Below are positions 20,453 through 33,478 of a stretch of DNA of 64,000 bases, piece after piece (the stretch's first letter is position 1; each line of letters starts with the position of its first letter). Source of the DNA: Areca catechu. Taxonomy: Eukaryota > Streptophyta > Magnoliopsida > Arecales > Arecaceae. The DNA is taken from the NCBI GenBank assembly GCA_021397845.1, contig CM038053.1, positions 144,846,541 to 144,910,540 of the forward strand. The letters are read 5' to 3'. The notes under the pieces are model-generated. The model saw nothing but the letters and a program-made list of their open reading frames with translations. It was not told the DNA's origin and made no database searches. A program made the translations under genes and the position numbers.

Positions 20453-22451
20453 ATCAAGTGTAGGTTGTTGTCCTTCACATCCTTTGGTTGTCCTCTTGAC
20501 CAAAGGATTGTGGTGACACTGATGTGATCTGAAAGTGGGATATATGATATCTCATTGAACGTGACTTCGTGTAGCTCCTTTCTGCCAAAGGGATACTCAC
20601 GATTGGATATGGGTATATGTGTCCCTCCGACCTGAGGTCATCGTGGTAGCTTGCAAGAAACTCCCTATGCTTTGGTGCCGGACTACCCGGATTTCTAATC
20701 CGGTGATGGAATGTTTCTGGGTCAGGCAAGTACTTGTGGAGTAGTGGTGGACCAAGATAGAATTGACCTGTCCAAATAGTTTGGATTGAATGTCTCGCAG
20801 TGTCTCAATTTAGCAAATCCTCGGCCGAGGTAGTCATAGTGAGGAGTCACTGGACTTGCGAGGTTGAGACATGTTGTGGATTGACTCAGCTAGGGTTGGC
20901 AGTCTAACCCTAGGTCATCTTGAGCATTGGAGGTCAAAGGGATGAATTATACGGTAACCATATGCTAGAGGTTCCATTGATTGCTCTTGCATCTTCGACC
21001 TATCCGGATGCCTGGACCCATTGCTAGATGGTATATTGTGCTGTATTGGAATTCTTCCAGTGCTATCGCCTAGGTTCGAACCTATGAGGTCACACACCAT
21101 AGAGGATCTCTCCCTAATCCAGGTACCGATTTATGATTAGGAATCATTTCGGTAATGGTTTGATTGAGCACTCTTTGGATTGACTCAGTTTTGGGTCGAT
21201 CAGGATTTGTTTGAGTCCACCGAAAATTGTTCCTGGGTAACCAGGACTTGACCAAGCCATTTATATATTAGATTTTGATCTAATAATGTTGTGAACCGGT
21301 TTAGAACCTGTTTGGAATTTTTTGAACCGGTTGTGAACCGGATTAACCCTTCTACACGGTGATTTATAGCTTGGGCGAATAGGGCATTCAAGGCGTCTCT
21401 TCATCTCCTTTTCCATTCATTTTTGATTGTTTTACTCCACAGTTTAATGCCTCTTCTTTCCTTCATTAAGAACGAATTTGATTCGTTCAGTAACCTTGTG
21501 GCCTTTGGTTTTCTCAGGAGGTCTTTTAAGCTTCCTAACATCACCATTTTGATGGTTCACGGTGTTTATAAATTTTGGGTGCTGAAAATTTTAGAGGTCA
21601 TCTTCTTCATTTTTGAGAGCTTCATCCATCCATTCCACAGTGGTTTTTGGGGCTGGGTTTAGACAAGAGGTTGGGAATAAAACCATTCCTTGATTCCCTA
21701 TTGCTTGTGGTGCTTAATCGGTGGAAGGAAGAAAGTGCTATTTTGGAGAAAACAAAAATCTGAGCAGAGTGTTCTGTTCTTCTCCTTCTTCCCACCGTTT
21801 TCAAGAGCTTCTGGCGACTAGCATCATGCGAGAAGCCGGATCAAAGGGAGCCCAGGCGTGTTCCCCCTCTAGAGGGTGTTCCCTTGAACACCTAAGAGTT
21901 GCATCGACCTTTCCTTGCTGCTGTCATTTTGGTTGTTCTGTTTTGGTTACAAATTTTTGTTGTAGCACTTGGAAGAGTGGAAGACAATGATCTGGTACCT
22001 CTCCCTTGAAGCAAGTTTCATCAGGATACTACCTTGCCACTGGTGTAGAAGGAGAGACCTTAGTGTTGCTGTCTTCAGTTCCTCCTTTGTTACTGTTGGA
22101 GAAGACGTGAAAGAGTTTTTCAAAAGGCTACATGAAGAAGAAGACTGGAATAAGTTTATTCTAGTTATCCCAGCTATTCCAGCATTATCCCTAGTTTATT
22201 CCAAGTGGGAATAAGATAAAATTTATATTTTTAATTTTCATGCATGTGTAAATCTAGGTTTATAAAATAGTTTATAAATATTACATGCCAATGTTATGCC
22301 ATGTTATGCCTATACATGTATCTTGAATATGTTAGATCCTGTATGGAGTAGGTGTTTCCGCTGTTATTTTAAAAATATTTTAAAATACATACCTACTCCT
22401 TTGGCTGTTGCATGCTTAGTATAGGCTCTTGCAACCTGTTTTTTTCTTTCA
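20453..22451 (+). repeat. Copia-B 5' LTR, 5'-truncated
   Basis: Matches 28230-30216 of the 3' LTR. It starts at TATCAAGTGTAGG instead of the LTR terminus and ends at TTTCTTTCA before the PBS. Several short ORFs here (for example 21721-22214) recur in the 3' LTR and are not genes. A TTTATAAAT near 21568 could be its TATA box. Confidence 0.9.
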
Positions 22452-22452
22452 G

Positions 22453-22464
22453 TGGTATCAGAGC
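22453..22464 (+). other. Copia-B primer-binding site
   Basis: TGGTATCAGAGC, the exact canonical complement of the initiator tRNA-Met 3' end, one base after the LTR. Confidence 0.9.
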
Positions 22465-24046
22465 TAGGTTCAGCAGTAACATTTCTTGTTTGCATGTATA
22501 GTAGATTAATTATTTAATCTTAAGAAGTGTATCTATATCTTAATCATAGGATATGATTAGAGAGTACTTTTAGGGATCTAGTTGAGATCTTCACCATGAC
22601 TGTGTGTCTTTGGCATGATGTAGTTCATCTACGTTGGCCTCTTCAGAAGGATCCTTTAAGAAAATCTAAGAAATTAAAATTATTTTAATTTAGATACATT
22701 TTTGGCATTACTTATAAATTTGTTATTTGGGTAATGTAATATTTATAAAAGAATATACTAGATATGATGCATGAATTGATATGTAAAAGGAGTTTTACAT
22801 GTTTTAATTAAAATTATTTTAATTAAAATATTGGCTTATATTCAAACAATTTTGAATTGTATGATTAAATTAAATGACAAATTATCTTAGGGTTTATGAA
22901 ACCTAATGTCATTTAAATAAGCCAATTGGATTAATTGGGTTAGCTGTCTATTTGGGTCCATAATTTGGGTTAGACCTATGTTTAGTTGAACTGGATAATA
23001 AGAAGACTAATCAAAAGTTGATTAAGGTCCTTTTAGATCTATCTACTAGCTAGATGGGTTAGTCCATTCATCTAAATAGATCTAATTAGTGGCTTCATGG
23101 AAGTCCGAGTCTTTAGGCTAGTCTGATCGAGTCTGGTAAACTGGTTGGTGTCGAGGTAGGTTTGGCATTGTGATCATGGTTGCATGAGGCTACCTCTTTC
23201 CTGGCCAACTTGGTTGGTCTCTATGAAAGATGGTTAATGGCAGATACTCACCCATGATCTCACCTACCTGGCCAGTCGAGTCGATCAGAACTTAATAGAA
23301 AAGCTCATTGACTCATGTTAACCCATGTCACCTAGGTTGATCAGTCTGACTGATCGATAGATGCCCATGGATAAATTGTTGAATTAGTTCAACCCTCCAG
23401 TAAACTGATTCGTTCAGTGGGAGGATGATCCACGTTCTTGTCTTATTCATCTATCAACCTACAATCCTCTAAAATTATTAGGTCCTGAAAAAGACTAAGT
23501 CAAAGAGTTGATGGTGTCTTAGCCTCCCATTAAGTGAGTTAGTAATGTGTCCTTTAACTTGGTGTTCATCGACAGTTCCATAGAACGGGTGTGCATCCGG
23601 TTACTGGAATTGCTCTCTCATAGATGATGGTTCAGTGCAACCTTCTTAATGGTGATCAGGTGAGCCGACCATAGTCGGGCTTGGTCATTCATTGGTTAGA
23701 AGTATTGAATTTATCATGTTAATGGTTGGACCTAACCAGAGACCAGCAATAGGAGGCCCCTAGGCTAATTGGGGTGCTCGCTAGGGCAAAATAAATTATT
23801 GGAAGTTGCTTAGGGAAGCAATTAGTTAGTGAACCTACCTTTAGGCGCGTATGGATGAGCTGGCCATAGTCGGGCTCATACGAGGTCTATTGGATTTCAG
23901 TACCCATTATGAAATAGTGATTTCACGGATTAGAGTTAGAGGCTCCCAATCTGAAAAATTAGTGGGAGAGACCTTCAGACTAATGTCCAAGTCTTTTGGT
24001 TAATTAATTAATTCATACTCTTATTTGGTCTTATTTTTCCTTTCAG
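22465..24046 (+). other. Copia-B untranslated leader
   Basis: 1.58 kb without a coding signal. It contains AT-rich inverted repeats (TTTTAATTAAAATTATTTTAA near 22802) and a twice-occurring CATAGTCGGGCT phrase (about 23670 and 23865). The invariant 20-nt hairpin head found in the Copia-A leader is absent. Confidence 0.7.
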
Positions 24047-24885
24047 ATATCTTCAAATCTGTCGCTCCGGTCACTTTTCGATAATGAGAAGTTGAAGGAT
24101 CACAACTTCGATAGTTGGTATCAAAAGTTGAGGATTGTCCTGGAGCATGAACGAATTCTTTATGTGATAACGGATCCACACCTGAAATCCCCTCTGCTAA
24201 TGCTTGGAGTTCAGTCAAGGACACTTATCAGAAGTGGGTTTTTGATCAGACTACTGTCCGATGCATTATGCTAGTGGCAATGAATGACGAGTTCAGTCGC
24301 AACTCCGAGGAGCCCCAACCAAAAGAGATTCTTCAAAAGTTGAAGGAATCTTTCGACACACCGGACGATGTAGAGTGGTACAAAGTATCTTGTGCCATCT
24401 ACAATGCCAAGATGCTGAATGATGGTTCTATCACTGATCATGTATTGTACAAGATCGAGTTGATAGAAAAGTTGGGCATGCTCGGATGTCCCTTGCACGA
24501 GCAGCTAGGCAAGGATGCGATCTTGAATTCTCTGCCCTCCTTCTATCTTGATTTTCTTGACCATTACAGAATGAACAAGCCTGCAGTCAATTACCATGGC
24601 TTGATGGGATTACTGCAGACTTTCGAGAAAGACCACCAACTGAATAAGTGGGTGGTGAATTTAGTGGGAGGTTCAAGAGGTCGTCGTCCCTTTAAGAAAT
24701 GGAAGAATAAAAGGAAGGGAAAGAAGGTGCTGAATGCTCCTGGCCTGAGTCGGACCAGGAAAGTGAAAGCTGACGAGTCTAATGCAGAGTGCTTTTACTG
24801 CAAGAAGTGGGGACACTGGAAAAGAAACTGTCCTCTTTACCAAGCATCCCTAGACCTGAACAGGCCAAGGAAGGGAAAGCAGTAG
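24047..24885 (+). pseudogene. Copia-B gag pseudogene
   Basis: The reading frame begins with ATA where relatives have ATG (24047-24049), followed by SSNLSLRSLFDNEKLKD, clearly the Gag N-terminus. A frameshift lies between about 24200 and 24270, after which 24268-24885 continues Gag to a CCHC zinc knuckle CFYCKKWGHWKRNC and a stop at 24883. Loss of the start codon and the frameshift make it non-functional. Confidence 0.85.
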
Positions 24886-24899
24886 ACTGCTGAACAAGG

Positions 24900-25360
24900 T
24901 ATCTATACGATAAAACCTTGTAATTTCTCTATTTATGATATTGCTAACTAGGTATTGGATACCGGTAGTCCTATTCATGTTTGTAATTCATTACAGGGAC
25001 TGCAGGTTAGCAAGTGATTCGAGGATGGGGAACAGTTTCTGAGCATCGGGAATGGAAATCATGTTCCAGTATTGGCGATCATAGTTCTGAGTCTTGTCTT
25101 TGAGTCCTGTACTGTCAAGTTAGTCGACTGTCATTTTTGTCCTATTTTCATTATGTTCATAATCTCTGTAGGCCTTTTGTCCAATTATGGTTTTGAACTA
25201 TCAATAAAAAGGGATATTTGCCAAGTTATTTTAAATAACTCTATGATAATGAAAGCTAAGTTAAATAATGGTATTTATATACTGTCACGGCTTGTTAGTA
25301 TAATGTACACATCTAGCAAATGCCCAAGGTTAGAAAATGTCAGTGATCTGTATCTTTAGC
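24900..25360 (+). pseudogene. Copia-B protease remnant
   Basis: VLDTGSPIHVCNSLQGLQ near 24952-25005 is the active-site region of a Copia aspartic protease, here with the canonical DTG. In-frame stops precede and follow it. The rest reads as the protease-to-integrase linker (NGIYILSR...). Confidence 0.7.
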
Positions 25361-26352
25361 ATTGTAGGTTAGGTCATGTTAACCAGAATAGGATAAACAA
25401 GTTACAAGGAGAAGGCCTCCTCAATGTCAGTGATTCTGAATCACTGCCTACTTATGAATCTTGTTTACTTGGTAAAATGACCAAGTCACCTTTTACTAGA
25501 AAAGGTGAACGAGCTACAGAACTTCTGAGTCTCATACATAATGATGTATGTGGACCCATGACAGTTAGTGCTAGAGGTGGATACAGATATTTCATTACGT
25601 TTACAAATGACTTTTCGAGGTTCGATTATGTCTTTTTGATGAGACATAAATCTGAGTTGTTTGAAATGTTCAAACAATATCATAATGAAGTAAAGAAACA
25701 AACTGGAAAAAGTATTAAAACCCTTCGATCTGATCAAGGCGGTGAATACCTATTTGGTGAGTTTTTAACATACCTTGAGGAGAATGGGATTCTCTCTCAA
25801 TGGACTCCTCCGGGAACACCACAGTTGAATGGTGTGTCTGAAAGGAGGAATCGAACCCTGTTGGACATGTTTCGATCCATGATGGGCTTTGCAACTCTAC
25901 CGCTATCCTTTTGGGGATTTGCACTTGAGACAGCTTGTCACTTGTTAAATAATGTTCCGGATAAGTCTGTTGTCTCCACTCCATATGAGATGTGGACTGG
26001 ACATAAGCCCTTAATATCACACCTTTGGGTCTGGGGTTGTCCGGCTTATGTAAAGTGTTTAGACTCAGATAAACTTGGTCCTAGGTCTGATCGGTGCCTT
26101 TTTATTAGTTACCCTAAGGAAACCAAAGGATATTTCTTCTACTTAGAGGATGAACAGAAAGTGTTCGTCGCTTTTAGGGCTATCTTTTTGGAAAAAGAGT
26201 TCCTTAGAGAAGGAACTGTAGCCTCTAAGATTGAACTTGGTGAAGTTCAGCCAGTAGAAGAACCTGCATACTCTAAGGACATCATAGAATCGGCTGTGAT
26301 TGAATCATACCCAGAACCCATTAATAGGAGATCCGGTAGAGTACCACATTAG
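25361..26352 (+). pseudogene. Copia-B integrase
   Basis: The HHCC zinc finger starts at about 25361 (HCRLGHVNQNRINKL...CLLGK) and the core follows in an open frame from 25477. It shows HNDVCGPM, RSDQGGEY and NGVSERRNRTLLD, the three acidic catalytic residues with normal spacing. The frame ends at a TAG at 26350 in the integrase-RT linker; the same frame reopens at 26374. Stops elsewhere in the polyprotein prevent synthesis. Confidence 0.85.
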
Positions 26353-26373
26353 TAGGACAGATACTACGATTTC

Positions 26374-27115
26374 TTGGTCCGGGACAGCGATCCCATTGAG
26401 CTCGATGAGAATAATAAGGATCCGATCACCTATATAGATGCACTTCAGAGATCTGACTCTAAGGCATGGCTTGGAGCCATGCGATCCGAAATGGAGTCCA
26501 TGGAGATCAACAATCTATGGACATTGGTTGATCCGCCTGAAGGGATAAAATCCATCGGGTGCAAGTGGATCTTCAAGAGAAAAAGGGGCGTAGATGGGAA
26601 GGTGGAGACCTATAAAGCCTGTCTGGTTGCCAAGGGGTATTGTCAGCGAGATGGTATCGATTATGATGAGACTTTCTTTCCTGTGGCAATGCTCAAGTCC
26701 ATTCGGATCATGCTTGCTTTAGCAGCATATTTTGATTATGAGATCTAGCAGATAGATGTCCGAACCACTTTCCTAAATGGGGAGCTGGAAGAGGTGGTGT
26801 ATATGATATAGCCTGAAGGGTTCACATTCTCAGATGAATCAAAAGTATGCAAGTTGCAGAGGTCCATTTATGGACTTAAGAAAGCATCTTGAAGTTGGAA
26901 CTTACAATTTGATAGGTGTATCAAATCATATGGCTTCGTTAGGAACGAAGAAGAACCGTGCATCTATAAGTTGGTTAATGGTTCTGTGATTGTATTCCTG
27001 GTATTGTATGTTGATGACATTCTCTTAATTGGGAATGATGTCACAGCATTACAAGGAATAAAAGTCTGGTTATCATCTTAGTTCTCCATGAAGGACTTGG
27101 GTGAAGCTTCTTACA
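26374..27115 (+). pseudogene. Copia-B reverse transcriptase
   Basis: GCKWIFKRKRGVDGKVETYK and VAMLKSIRIMLALAA mark the RT N-terminal half, in frame with integrase to a TAG at 26746 (a Trp in relatives). The catalytic YVDD is still encoded at 27007-27018. Further stops occur near 26809 and 26890, and near 27110 several codons between SY and RDRSKR are missing relative to Copia-A. Confidence 0.85.
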
Positions 27116-27910
27116 AGAGATAGATCTAAGAGGCTTCTGGGATTGTCCCAGTCTACGTACATTGATACCGTGTTGAAACAGTTCAGCATGAAATATTCTA
27201 AGAAAGGCTATCTTCCGATAGGTTCTGGAATTACTCTTTCCAGGAAGGATTGTGCGACAACTCCTGAGGAAAGAGAGCGTATGAGTAGAGTACATTATGC
27301 TTCAGCAGTGGCTCTATCATGTATGCTATGACATGTACTAGACCAGACATGGCATACTCACTAGGAGTAGTGAGCAGATACCAGTCTAACCCAGGTGAGG
27401 TGCATTGGAAGGTGGTTAAGTCCATCCTGAAGTATTTGAGAAATACTAAAGACCAATGGCTGATTTATGAAGAATCTGACTTGAAACTTGTGGGGTATAC
27501 TGACTCCAATTTCCAGTCAGATAGAGATGATAGCAAGAGTGTGTCAGGGTTTGTATTTACCCTGAATGGAGGAGCGATATGCTGGAAAAGTTCTAAGCAG
27601 GCGACAGTTGCGGCTCAGTATGCGAGGCATAGTACCTTGCAGCATTAGATGCAGCAAAGGAAATCGTGTGGTTGTGGAAGTTCCTTGGAAGCTAGGGATG
27701 GCATCTTCCCTAGATGGTCATGTTCTAGTGTACTGTGACAGCACTCGAGCCATTGCTCAAGCTAAGGAACCGAAAGCTCATCACCGTACCAAGCATATTC
27801 TGCGGCGCTACCACCTCGTACGAGGGATCGTAGAACGAGGTGACATCAATCTTATAAAGATCGATGAAAAAGAAAATCTGGCCGACATTTTTACTAAACC
27901 CTCGAAATAA
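27101..27910 (+). pseudogene. Copia-B RNase H
   Basis: Three overlapping frames carry SKRLLGLSQSTYIDTVLKQF, then ESDLKLVGYTDSNFQSD, then VYCDSTRAIAQAKEPKAHH, covering the RT thumb and RNase H. Two frameshifts (near 27310 and 27610) separate them; the TEAEY segment is damaged. The C-terminus ends at 27910, before the polypurine tract. Confidence 0.85.
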
Positions 27911-27973
27911 AAGAGTTTGACTTTTGTAAAAGGGAAATTGGTATTAGATACTGTTCTGATTGGCTTTAGTACA

Positions 27974-27982
27974 AGTGGGAGT
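27974..27982 (+). other. Copia-B polypurine tract
   Basis: AAGTGGGAG directly before the 3' LTR, identical to that of Copia-A. Confidence 0.7.
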
Positions 27983-30216
27983 TGTTGGAAATTGTGTCCC
28001 AAAGCCAATCACCTGGCTATATGCGGTAGAGCTGAGTATTGTACTCTTTGTATGAATTAATAAATATTATTTTGGCAGCTCATCACATCCTACTTTTCTC
28101 TGTAATGAACTCTTTTTCTTGTGATGAAGTCCTTAGGACCACATTGACTTCGATATAGAGAGGATATATCGAGTGGTCCTTAAACCAGGTTCACGACCAA
28201 AGGATATATTGTACTGGATGGCAATGTATCAAGTGTAGGTTGATTGTTTGGTTGTCCTCTTGACTAAAGGAGTGTGGTTATACTGATGTGATCTGTAAGT
28301 AGGATATATGATATCTCATTGAACGTGACTCCATGTAGCCCCTTTTTGCCAAAGGGATACTCACGATTGGATATGGGTATATGTGTCCCTCCGACCTGAG
28401 GTCATCATGGAAGCTTGCAAGCAACTCCGTATGCTTTGGTGTCGGACTACACGGATTTCTAATCTGGTGATGGAAGGTTTCTGGGTACAGGAAAGTACTT
28501 GTAGAGCAGTGGTGGACCAAGATGGAATTGACCTGTCCAAATAGTTTGGATTGAATGTCTCGTAGTGTCTCAATTTAGCAAATCCTCGGCCGGGGTACTC
28601 TTAGTGAGGAGTCACTGGACTTGCGAGGTTGAGACATGTTGTGGATTGACTCAGCTAGGGTTGGCGGTCTAACCCTAGGTCATCCTAAGCATTGGAGGTC
28701 AAAGGGATGAATTATACGATAACCATATGCCAGAGGTTCGATTGATTACTCTTGCATCTTTGACTTATCTGGACGCTGGGATCCATTACTAGATGGTATC
28801 TTGTGCTGGTACTGGAATTCCTCTAGTGCTATCGCCTAGGTTCGAACCTATGAGGTCACACGCCATATAGAATCTCTCCCTGATCCAGGTACCGATTTAT
28901 GATTAGGAATCATTTCGGTAACGGTTTGATTGAGCACTCTTTGAATTGACTCAGTTTTGGGTCAATCAGGATTTGTTCGGGTCCACCGGGAATTGTTCCT
29001 GGGTAACCAGGATTTCACCAAGCCATTTATATATTAGATTTTGATATAATAATGTTGTGAACTGGTTTAGAACCGGTTTGGAATTTTTTGAGCTTGTTGT
29101 GAACTGGATTAACCCTTCTACATGGTGATTTATGGCTTGGGCGAATAGGGCATTCAAGGCATCTCTTCATCTCCTTTTCCATTCATTTTTTATTATTTTA
29201 CTCCACACTTTAATGCCTCTTCTTTCCTTCATCAAGAACGAATTTGATTCGTTCAGTAACCTTGTGGCCTTTGGTTTTCCCAGGAGGTCTTTTAAGCTTC
29301 CTAACATCACCGTTTTGATGGTTCACGGTGTTTATAATTTCTGGGCGCTGAAAATTTCAAAGGTCATCTTCTTCATTTTTGAGAGCTTCATCCATCCATT
29401 CCATAGAGGTTTTTGGAGCTAGGTTTAGACAAGAGGTTGGGAGTAAAACCATTCCTTGATTCCCTGTTTCTTGTGGTGCTCAATCGGTGGAAGGAAGAAA
29501 GTGCTGTTTTAGAGAAAACAAAAATCTGAGTAGAGTGTTCTATTCTTCTCCTTCACCCACCATTTTCAAGAGCTTCCGGTGACTAGCATCGCGCGATAAG
29601 CCGGATCAAAGGGAGCCCAGGCGTGTCCCCCCTCTAGAGGGTGTTCCCTTGAACACCTAAGAGCTGCATCGACCTTTCCTTGCTGCTGTCATTTTGGTTG
29701 TTTTGTTTTGGTTGTAGATTTTTGTTGTAGCACTTGGAAGAGAGGAAGACAACGATTCGGTACCTCTCCCTTGAAGCAAGTTGCATCAAGAGACTACCTT
29801 GCCATTGGTGTAGAAGGAGAGACCTTAGTGTTGCTGTCTTCAGTTCCTCCTTTGCTGCTGTTGGAGAAGACATGAAAGAGTTTTTCAAAAGGCTGCCGGA
29901 AGAAGAAGACTGGAATAAGTTTATTCCAGTTATCCTAGCTATTCCAGCATTATCCCTGGTTTATTCCAAGTAGGAATAAGGTAAAATTTATATTTTTAAT
30001 TTTCATGCATGTGTAAATCTATGTTTATAAAATAGTTTATAAATATTACATGCCAATGTTATGCCATGTTATGCCTATACATGTATCCTGAATATGTTAG
30101 ATCCTGTGCGGAGTAGGTGTTTCCGCTGTTATTTTAAAAATGTTTTAAAATACATACCTACTCCTTTGGCTATTGCATGCTTAGTGTAGGCTCTTGCAAC
30201 CCATTTTTTTCTTTCA
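27983..30216 (+). repeat. Copia-B 3' LTR
   Basis: 2234 bp, TGTTGGAAATTGTGTCCC to TTTCTTTCA, the complete LTR of this family. Its first ~245 bp have no counterpart in the truncated 5' LTR. Confidence 0.9.
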
Positions 30217-30498
30217 CATGGTTCATGCTTTTGATCAATTAAGCTCCACTTGACTAATTACAAGACCATTATTGAACCCAACTGGACCAATTGAACCTAA
30301 CTTGATCAAATTACAAGACTAAATTGAAATTGAAGTTGACTAGACTCTAATGGACTCATGTTGAAATTAAAGGACTCGTGAAATTATGCACAAAGTTGAA
30401 ACCAAAATTGGAGTTTGGTTTATTCACTTGTGATCCATAAGGAGCTTGGATTGATCAGTTTTGCTTGAAGCCCCTTTTACATTCTGGTCCCCGCTTCA
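30217..30498 (-). repeat. Chromovirus-B 3' LTR, part 2
   Basis: Aligns with 63550-63867 of an uninterrupted relative and ends at CGCTTCA. Compared with that relative, roughly 600 bp between part 1 and part 2 are missing, lost together with the 5' end of Copia-B. Confidence 0.75.
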
Positions 30499-30504
30499 AT
30501 TCTC

Positions 30505-31934
30505 TTGGGATGTGAAGGACTTGACACTGTCGAGTATGGGTCAACTTGACTTTGGTAGTGTTCAGTAAGTCTGGGTTGATCATTTATAGATCCTCTCGAG
30601 TGATCCACAAGTCATCAGATTCTGGTCAACCTTACCAATAAACCAAATAGCGTTGATAGCCTTTATTCCAAGTAGTGATAGTCTTGTCATCCAGAATATG
30701 CTCAATCCTAGCTCGCCGTTCTAGTAAAGTGGCTGGTGGACACTCAGGGATAGGTTCACTCTCAATAATGGGATCAGGTCCAAAAGGCTCATTAGGTTTC
30801 ATTGTTGATTCCTTATACTTTACTAGGTCTGAGATATTGAAAGTTGAATTGATACCTAAGTCGGATCATAATTCAAGCACATAGGCATTAGGTCCAATTT
30901 TCTTTATTATTTTGAAAGGACCTACACTACTGGCATGTAACTTTTTCATGGTTCGGGTGGGAACCATTCAGGTCTAAACCTAATCATCACATAATCTCCT
31001 TCATAAATTTTTTTGACTCTCTTACGGGAATTAGTCATATGCTTGTAAGTTTCATTGCTCAAGTTAATTTTCTTACTAATCTTTTTATGCAATTCTCTAA
31101 CATGCTGTGCATATGACTTTGTAGACTCAAAAACTCATGCATGTGTGGATAAAGTGATAAGGTCTATTGGCTTTCTTGGTTTGTATCCATGGACAATCTC
31201 AAATGGGCTTTTTCTAGTGGACCTATTAACTAAGCTATTGTAGGCAAATTCAGCACGTGGTAACAAAAGGTCCCAATTTCCAATACTCTCACCAACTAAA
31301 TATCTTAATAGATTTCCAAAACTTCTATTCACAACTTATATTTGGCCATCAATTTGTGGGTGGTAGGTGGTTGAAAACTTCAGTTTGGTTCCTAATATGT
31401 GCTATACGTTTTCCAAATATAGCTAGTGAATCAGACATCTCTACTAGACACAATTGTTTTGGGCAAACCATGTAACCTAACCATTTCATTAAGGAATAGT
31501 TTGGCTACTTTTGAAGCATTAAAAGTCTAAGAATAGGTTAAGAAGTGTGCCATCTTAAAAAAACTATCGACCACAACATAGATGAAGTTGTGTCTTTGCT
31601 TTGTCTTTGGTAACCCTAACAGAAAATACATACTAAGGTCTTGCCATGGACAATCAGGGATAAGTAAAGGAGTGTATAGGCTGGTGTTTTGTTTTTATTG
31701 TTTGGCAACAGCATAGGTTCGACATTAGATCACCACTTGGGCCACATTTCATCTGAGACTAGGCCAAAAGAACTGGTCTTCAATTGCTAAAATGATTTTG
31801 TTCCTACGAAAATGGCTAGCTAGACCCCTTGCATGGATTTTCCAAATTAAGAATTCTTCGATGAAGGTTCGAGGAATGCACAACTTATTTTCTTTGAAAA
31901 GAAATCCATTATGAAGGGTGTACTGACTATACAA
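30505..31934 (-). pseudogene. Chromovirus-B integrase and chromodomain
   Basis: The zinc-binding region begins near 31934 (HARGLASHFRRNKII and EDQFFWPSL). The core follows with VVVDSFFKMAHF, and 31332-31135 gives LPRAEFAYNSLVNRSTRKSP. Near 30680-30640 the minus strand reads IEHILDDKTITTWNKGYQRY, then PESDDLWITREDL, a chromodomain that in active elements steers integration toward particular chromatin. Two in-frame stops fall beside GxP in the chromodomain, and others elsewhere. The frame continues through the polypurine tract into the LTR. Confidence 0.85.
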
Positions 31935-32710
31935 ACTAAATGGTCCTTGGCGAATAGATTGAAAAATCTTGCAAAGTCAGGACAATTTTCATATTCTTCT
32001 TTCAATCTATCAAATTCTATGACTTCAGTGCTTACAGAGGTCAAGAGCATGGAACGACGGCTCAACTCATCGGCAACTCGATTTTTAGTGCCAGCACGGT
32101 ATTTCAAAATAAAGGTGTAAGCTTGAATGTACTCTACCCACTTGCTATGCCTAGGGTTCAGCTTCTTTTGGGAACTAAGGAATTGGAGTGCTTCATGGTC
32201 TAAATATAGGACAAACTCCTGCGATAAGAGATAGTGTCTCCAATACCTTAAAGCTTGAACTACAGCATATAATTCTTTAACATAAGTTGAATATCTCAAT
32301 TTTGCTTCATTTAACTTCTCACTAAAGAAGGCTACAGGGTGGTTCTCTTGACTTAGAACTCCTCCAATTTCAACTCCGGAGGCATCACAAGCAACCTCAA
32401 AAACCTTTAAAAAGTCAGGTAGTCTTAAAATTGATGCTTGGATCATTTTCTTTTTAGTCTCAAGGAAGGCTCTATCGGCATTCTTGGTCCATTCAAAAGT
32501 CCCCTTCCTAATGCAGTCAGTAATGGGTGTGACAATCGTACTAAAATCTCGAATGAATCTCCTATGGAAGGTGGCAAGGCCATGGAAGCTACATACATCA
32601 TGTATGCTTTTGGGTACAGGCCACTCAACTATTGATTTAATCTTTTCTGGGTCAGCAAACACTCCTTCAGGGGTAACGTCAAAACCTAGAAAGATGATTC
32701 TAGGGGTCAT
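31847..32710 (-). pseudogene. Chromovirus-B RT thumb and RNase H (longest open part)
   Basis: 287 open codons. Residues 1-75 are the RT thumb (IIFLGFDVTPEGVFADPEKI, then FHRRFIRDFSTI). RNase H follows, with VACDASGVEIGGVL (first Asp at 109), ELYAVVQALRYWRHYL, YLDHEALQFL and NRVADELSRR, all typical. The enzyme would degrade the RNA strand during reverse transcription. The start at MTPRI is internal to the polyprotein, not a real initiation site. Confidence 0.9.
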
Positions 32711-33448
32711 GAAGCTACATTTCTTAAGATTGGCATAGAGGCTATCACTTCTGAGGGCTTGTTACACTTGTTGGAGATGGTCTATGTGATCCTCCTTAGT
32801 TCTACTATAAATAAGGAAGTCATCGAAATAGACTACAACAAACTTTCCAATGAAAGATCTTAAAACTTGGGTCATGATCCTCATGAATGTGCTAGGGGCA
32901 TTTGAAAGGCCAAAAGGCATCATTAATCATTTGTAAAGGGCATCCTTAGTTTTAAAAGCTATCTTCCATTCATTCCTAGGTCTAATCCTAACTTGGTGAT
33001 AGCCACTCTTAAGGTCAATCTTAGAGAAAATAGTGGCTTCGGCCATCATGTCTAACATATCATCAAGATCAGAAATAGGGAAAGATACTTGACCGTTATC
33101 TTATTGATGGCATGACTATCTACGCACATTCTTCAAGTGCCATCCTTCTCGGGGGTCAAAAAGGGCGAGTACCGCATAAGAGCTCAAACTTTCTCTAATG
33201 AATCCTTTTTGGAGGAGATCTCAAACTTGTCTTTGCAACTTTGCATGTTCAGTGGGATTCATCCTATAATGTGGGAGGTTTGGTAAGGTAGCTCCTGGGA
33301 CCAAATTTATGGCATACTGGATGTCCCTTAATGGAGGAAGGTGATCTAATAAGTCTTCTGGAAATATATCTTGAAAGTCCCTCAAGATCTCTACGACTTC
33401 CTTCGGTTGTTCCTTAGGGGTTTGTTCCTGGATTTCCGTAGTGGTCAA
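32711..33448 (-). pseudogene. Chromovirus-B reverse transcriptase core
   Basis: Minus strand 33448-33221 carries the RT N-terminal region (LRDFQDIFPEDLLDHLPPLR and NLPHYRMNPTEHAKLQRQV). Further on the frames encode the palm, with the catalytic motif YFDD at about 32819-32830, the usual gypsy variant. The part between is broken by stops and small indels. Confidence 0.85.
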
Positions 33449-33478
33449 TATCCAAATGGATGATCCTTCATTGATTTG

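Larger units (their letters stand above)
20453..30216 (+). mobile_element. Copia-B, decayed Ty1/copia element
   Basis: Same domain order and same broad Gag type as Copia-A, but with many stops and frameshifts and LTRs differing by several percent, so an older insertion. The 5' LTR lacks its first ~245 bp, removed together with part of the host chromovirus LTR. PBS at 22453, polypurine tract at 27974-27982, complete 3' LTR to 30216. No target-site duplication remains because of the 5' deletion. Confidence 0.9.

Noticed and set aside
21721..22214. ORFs of 80-90 codons, also near 29734
   Set aside because: They recur in both Copia-B LTRs and are LTR sequence.
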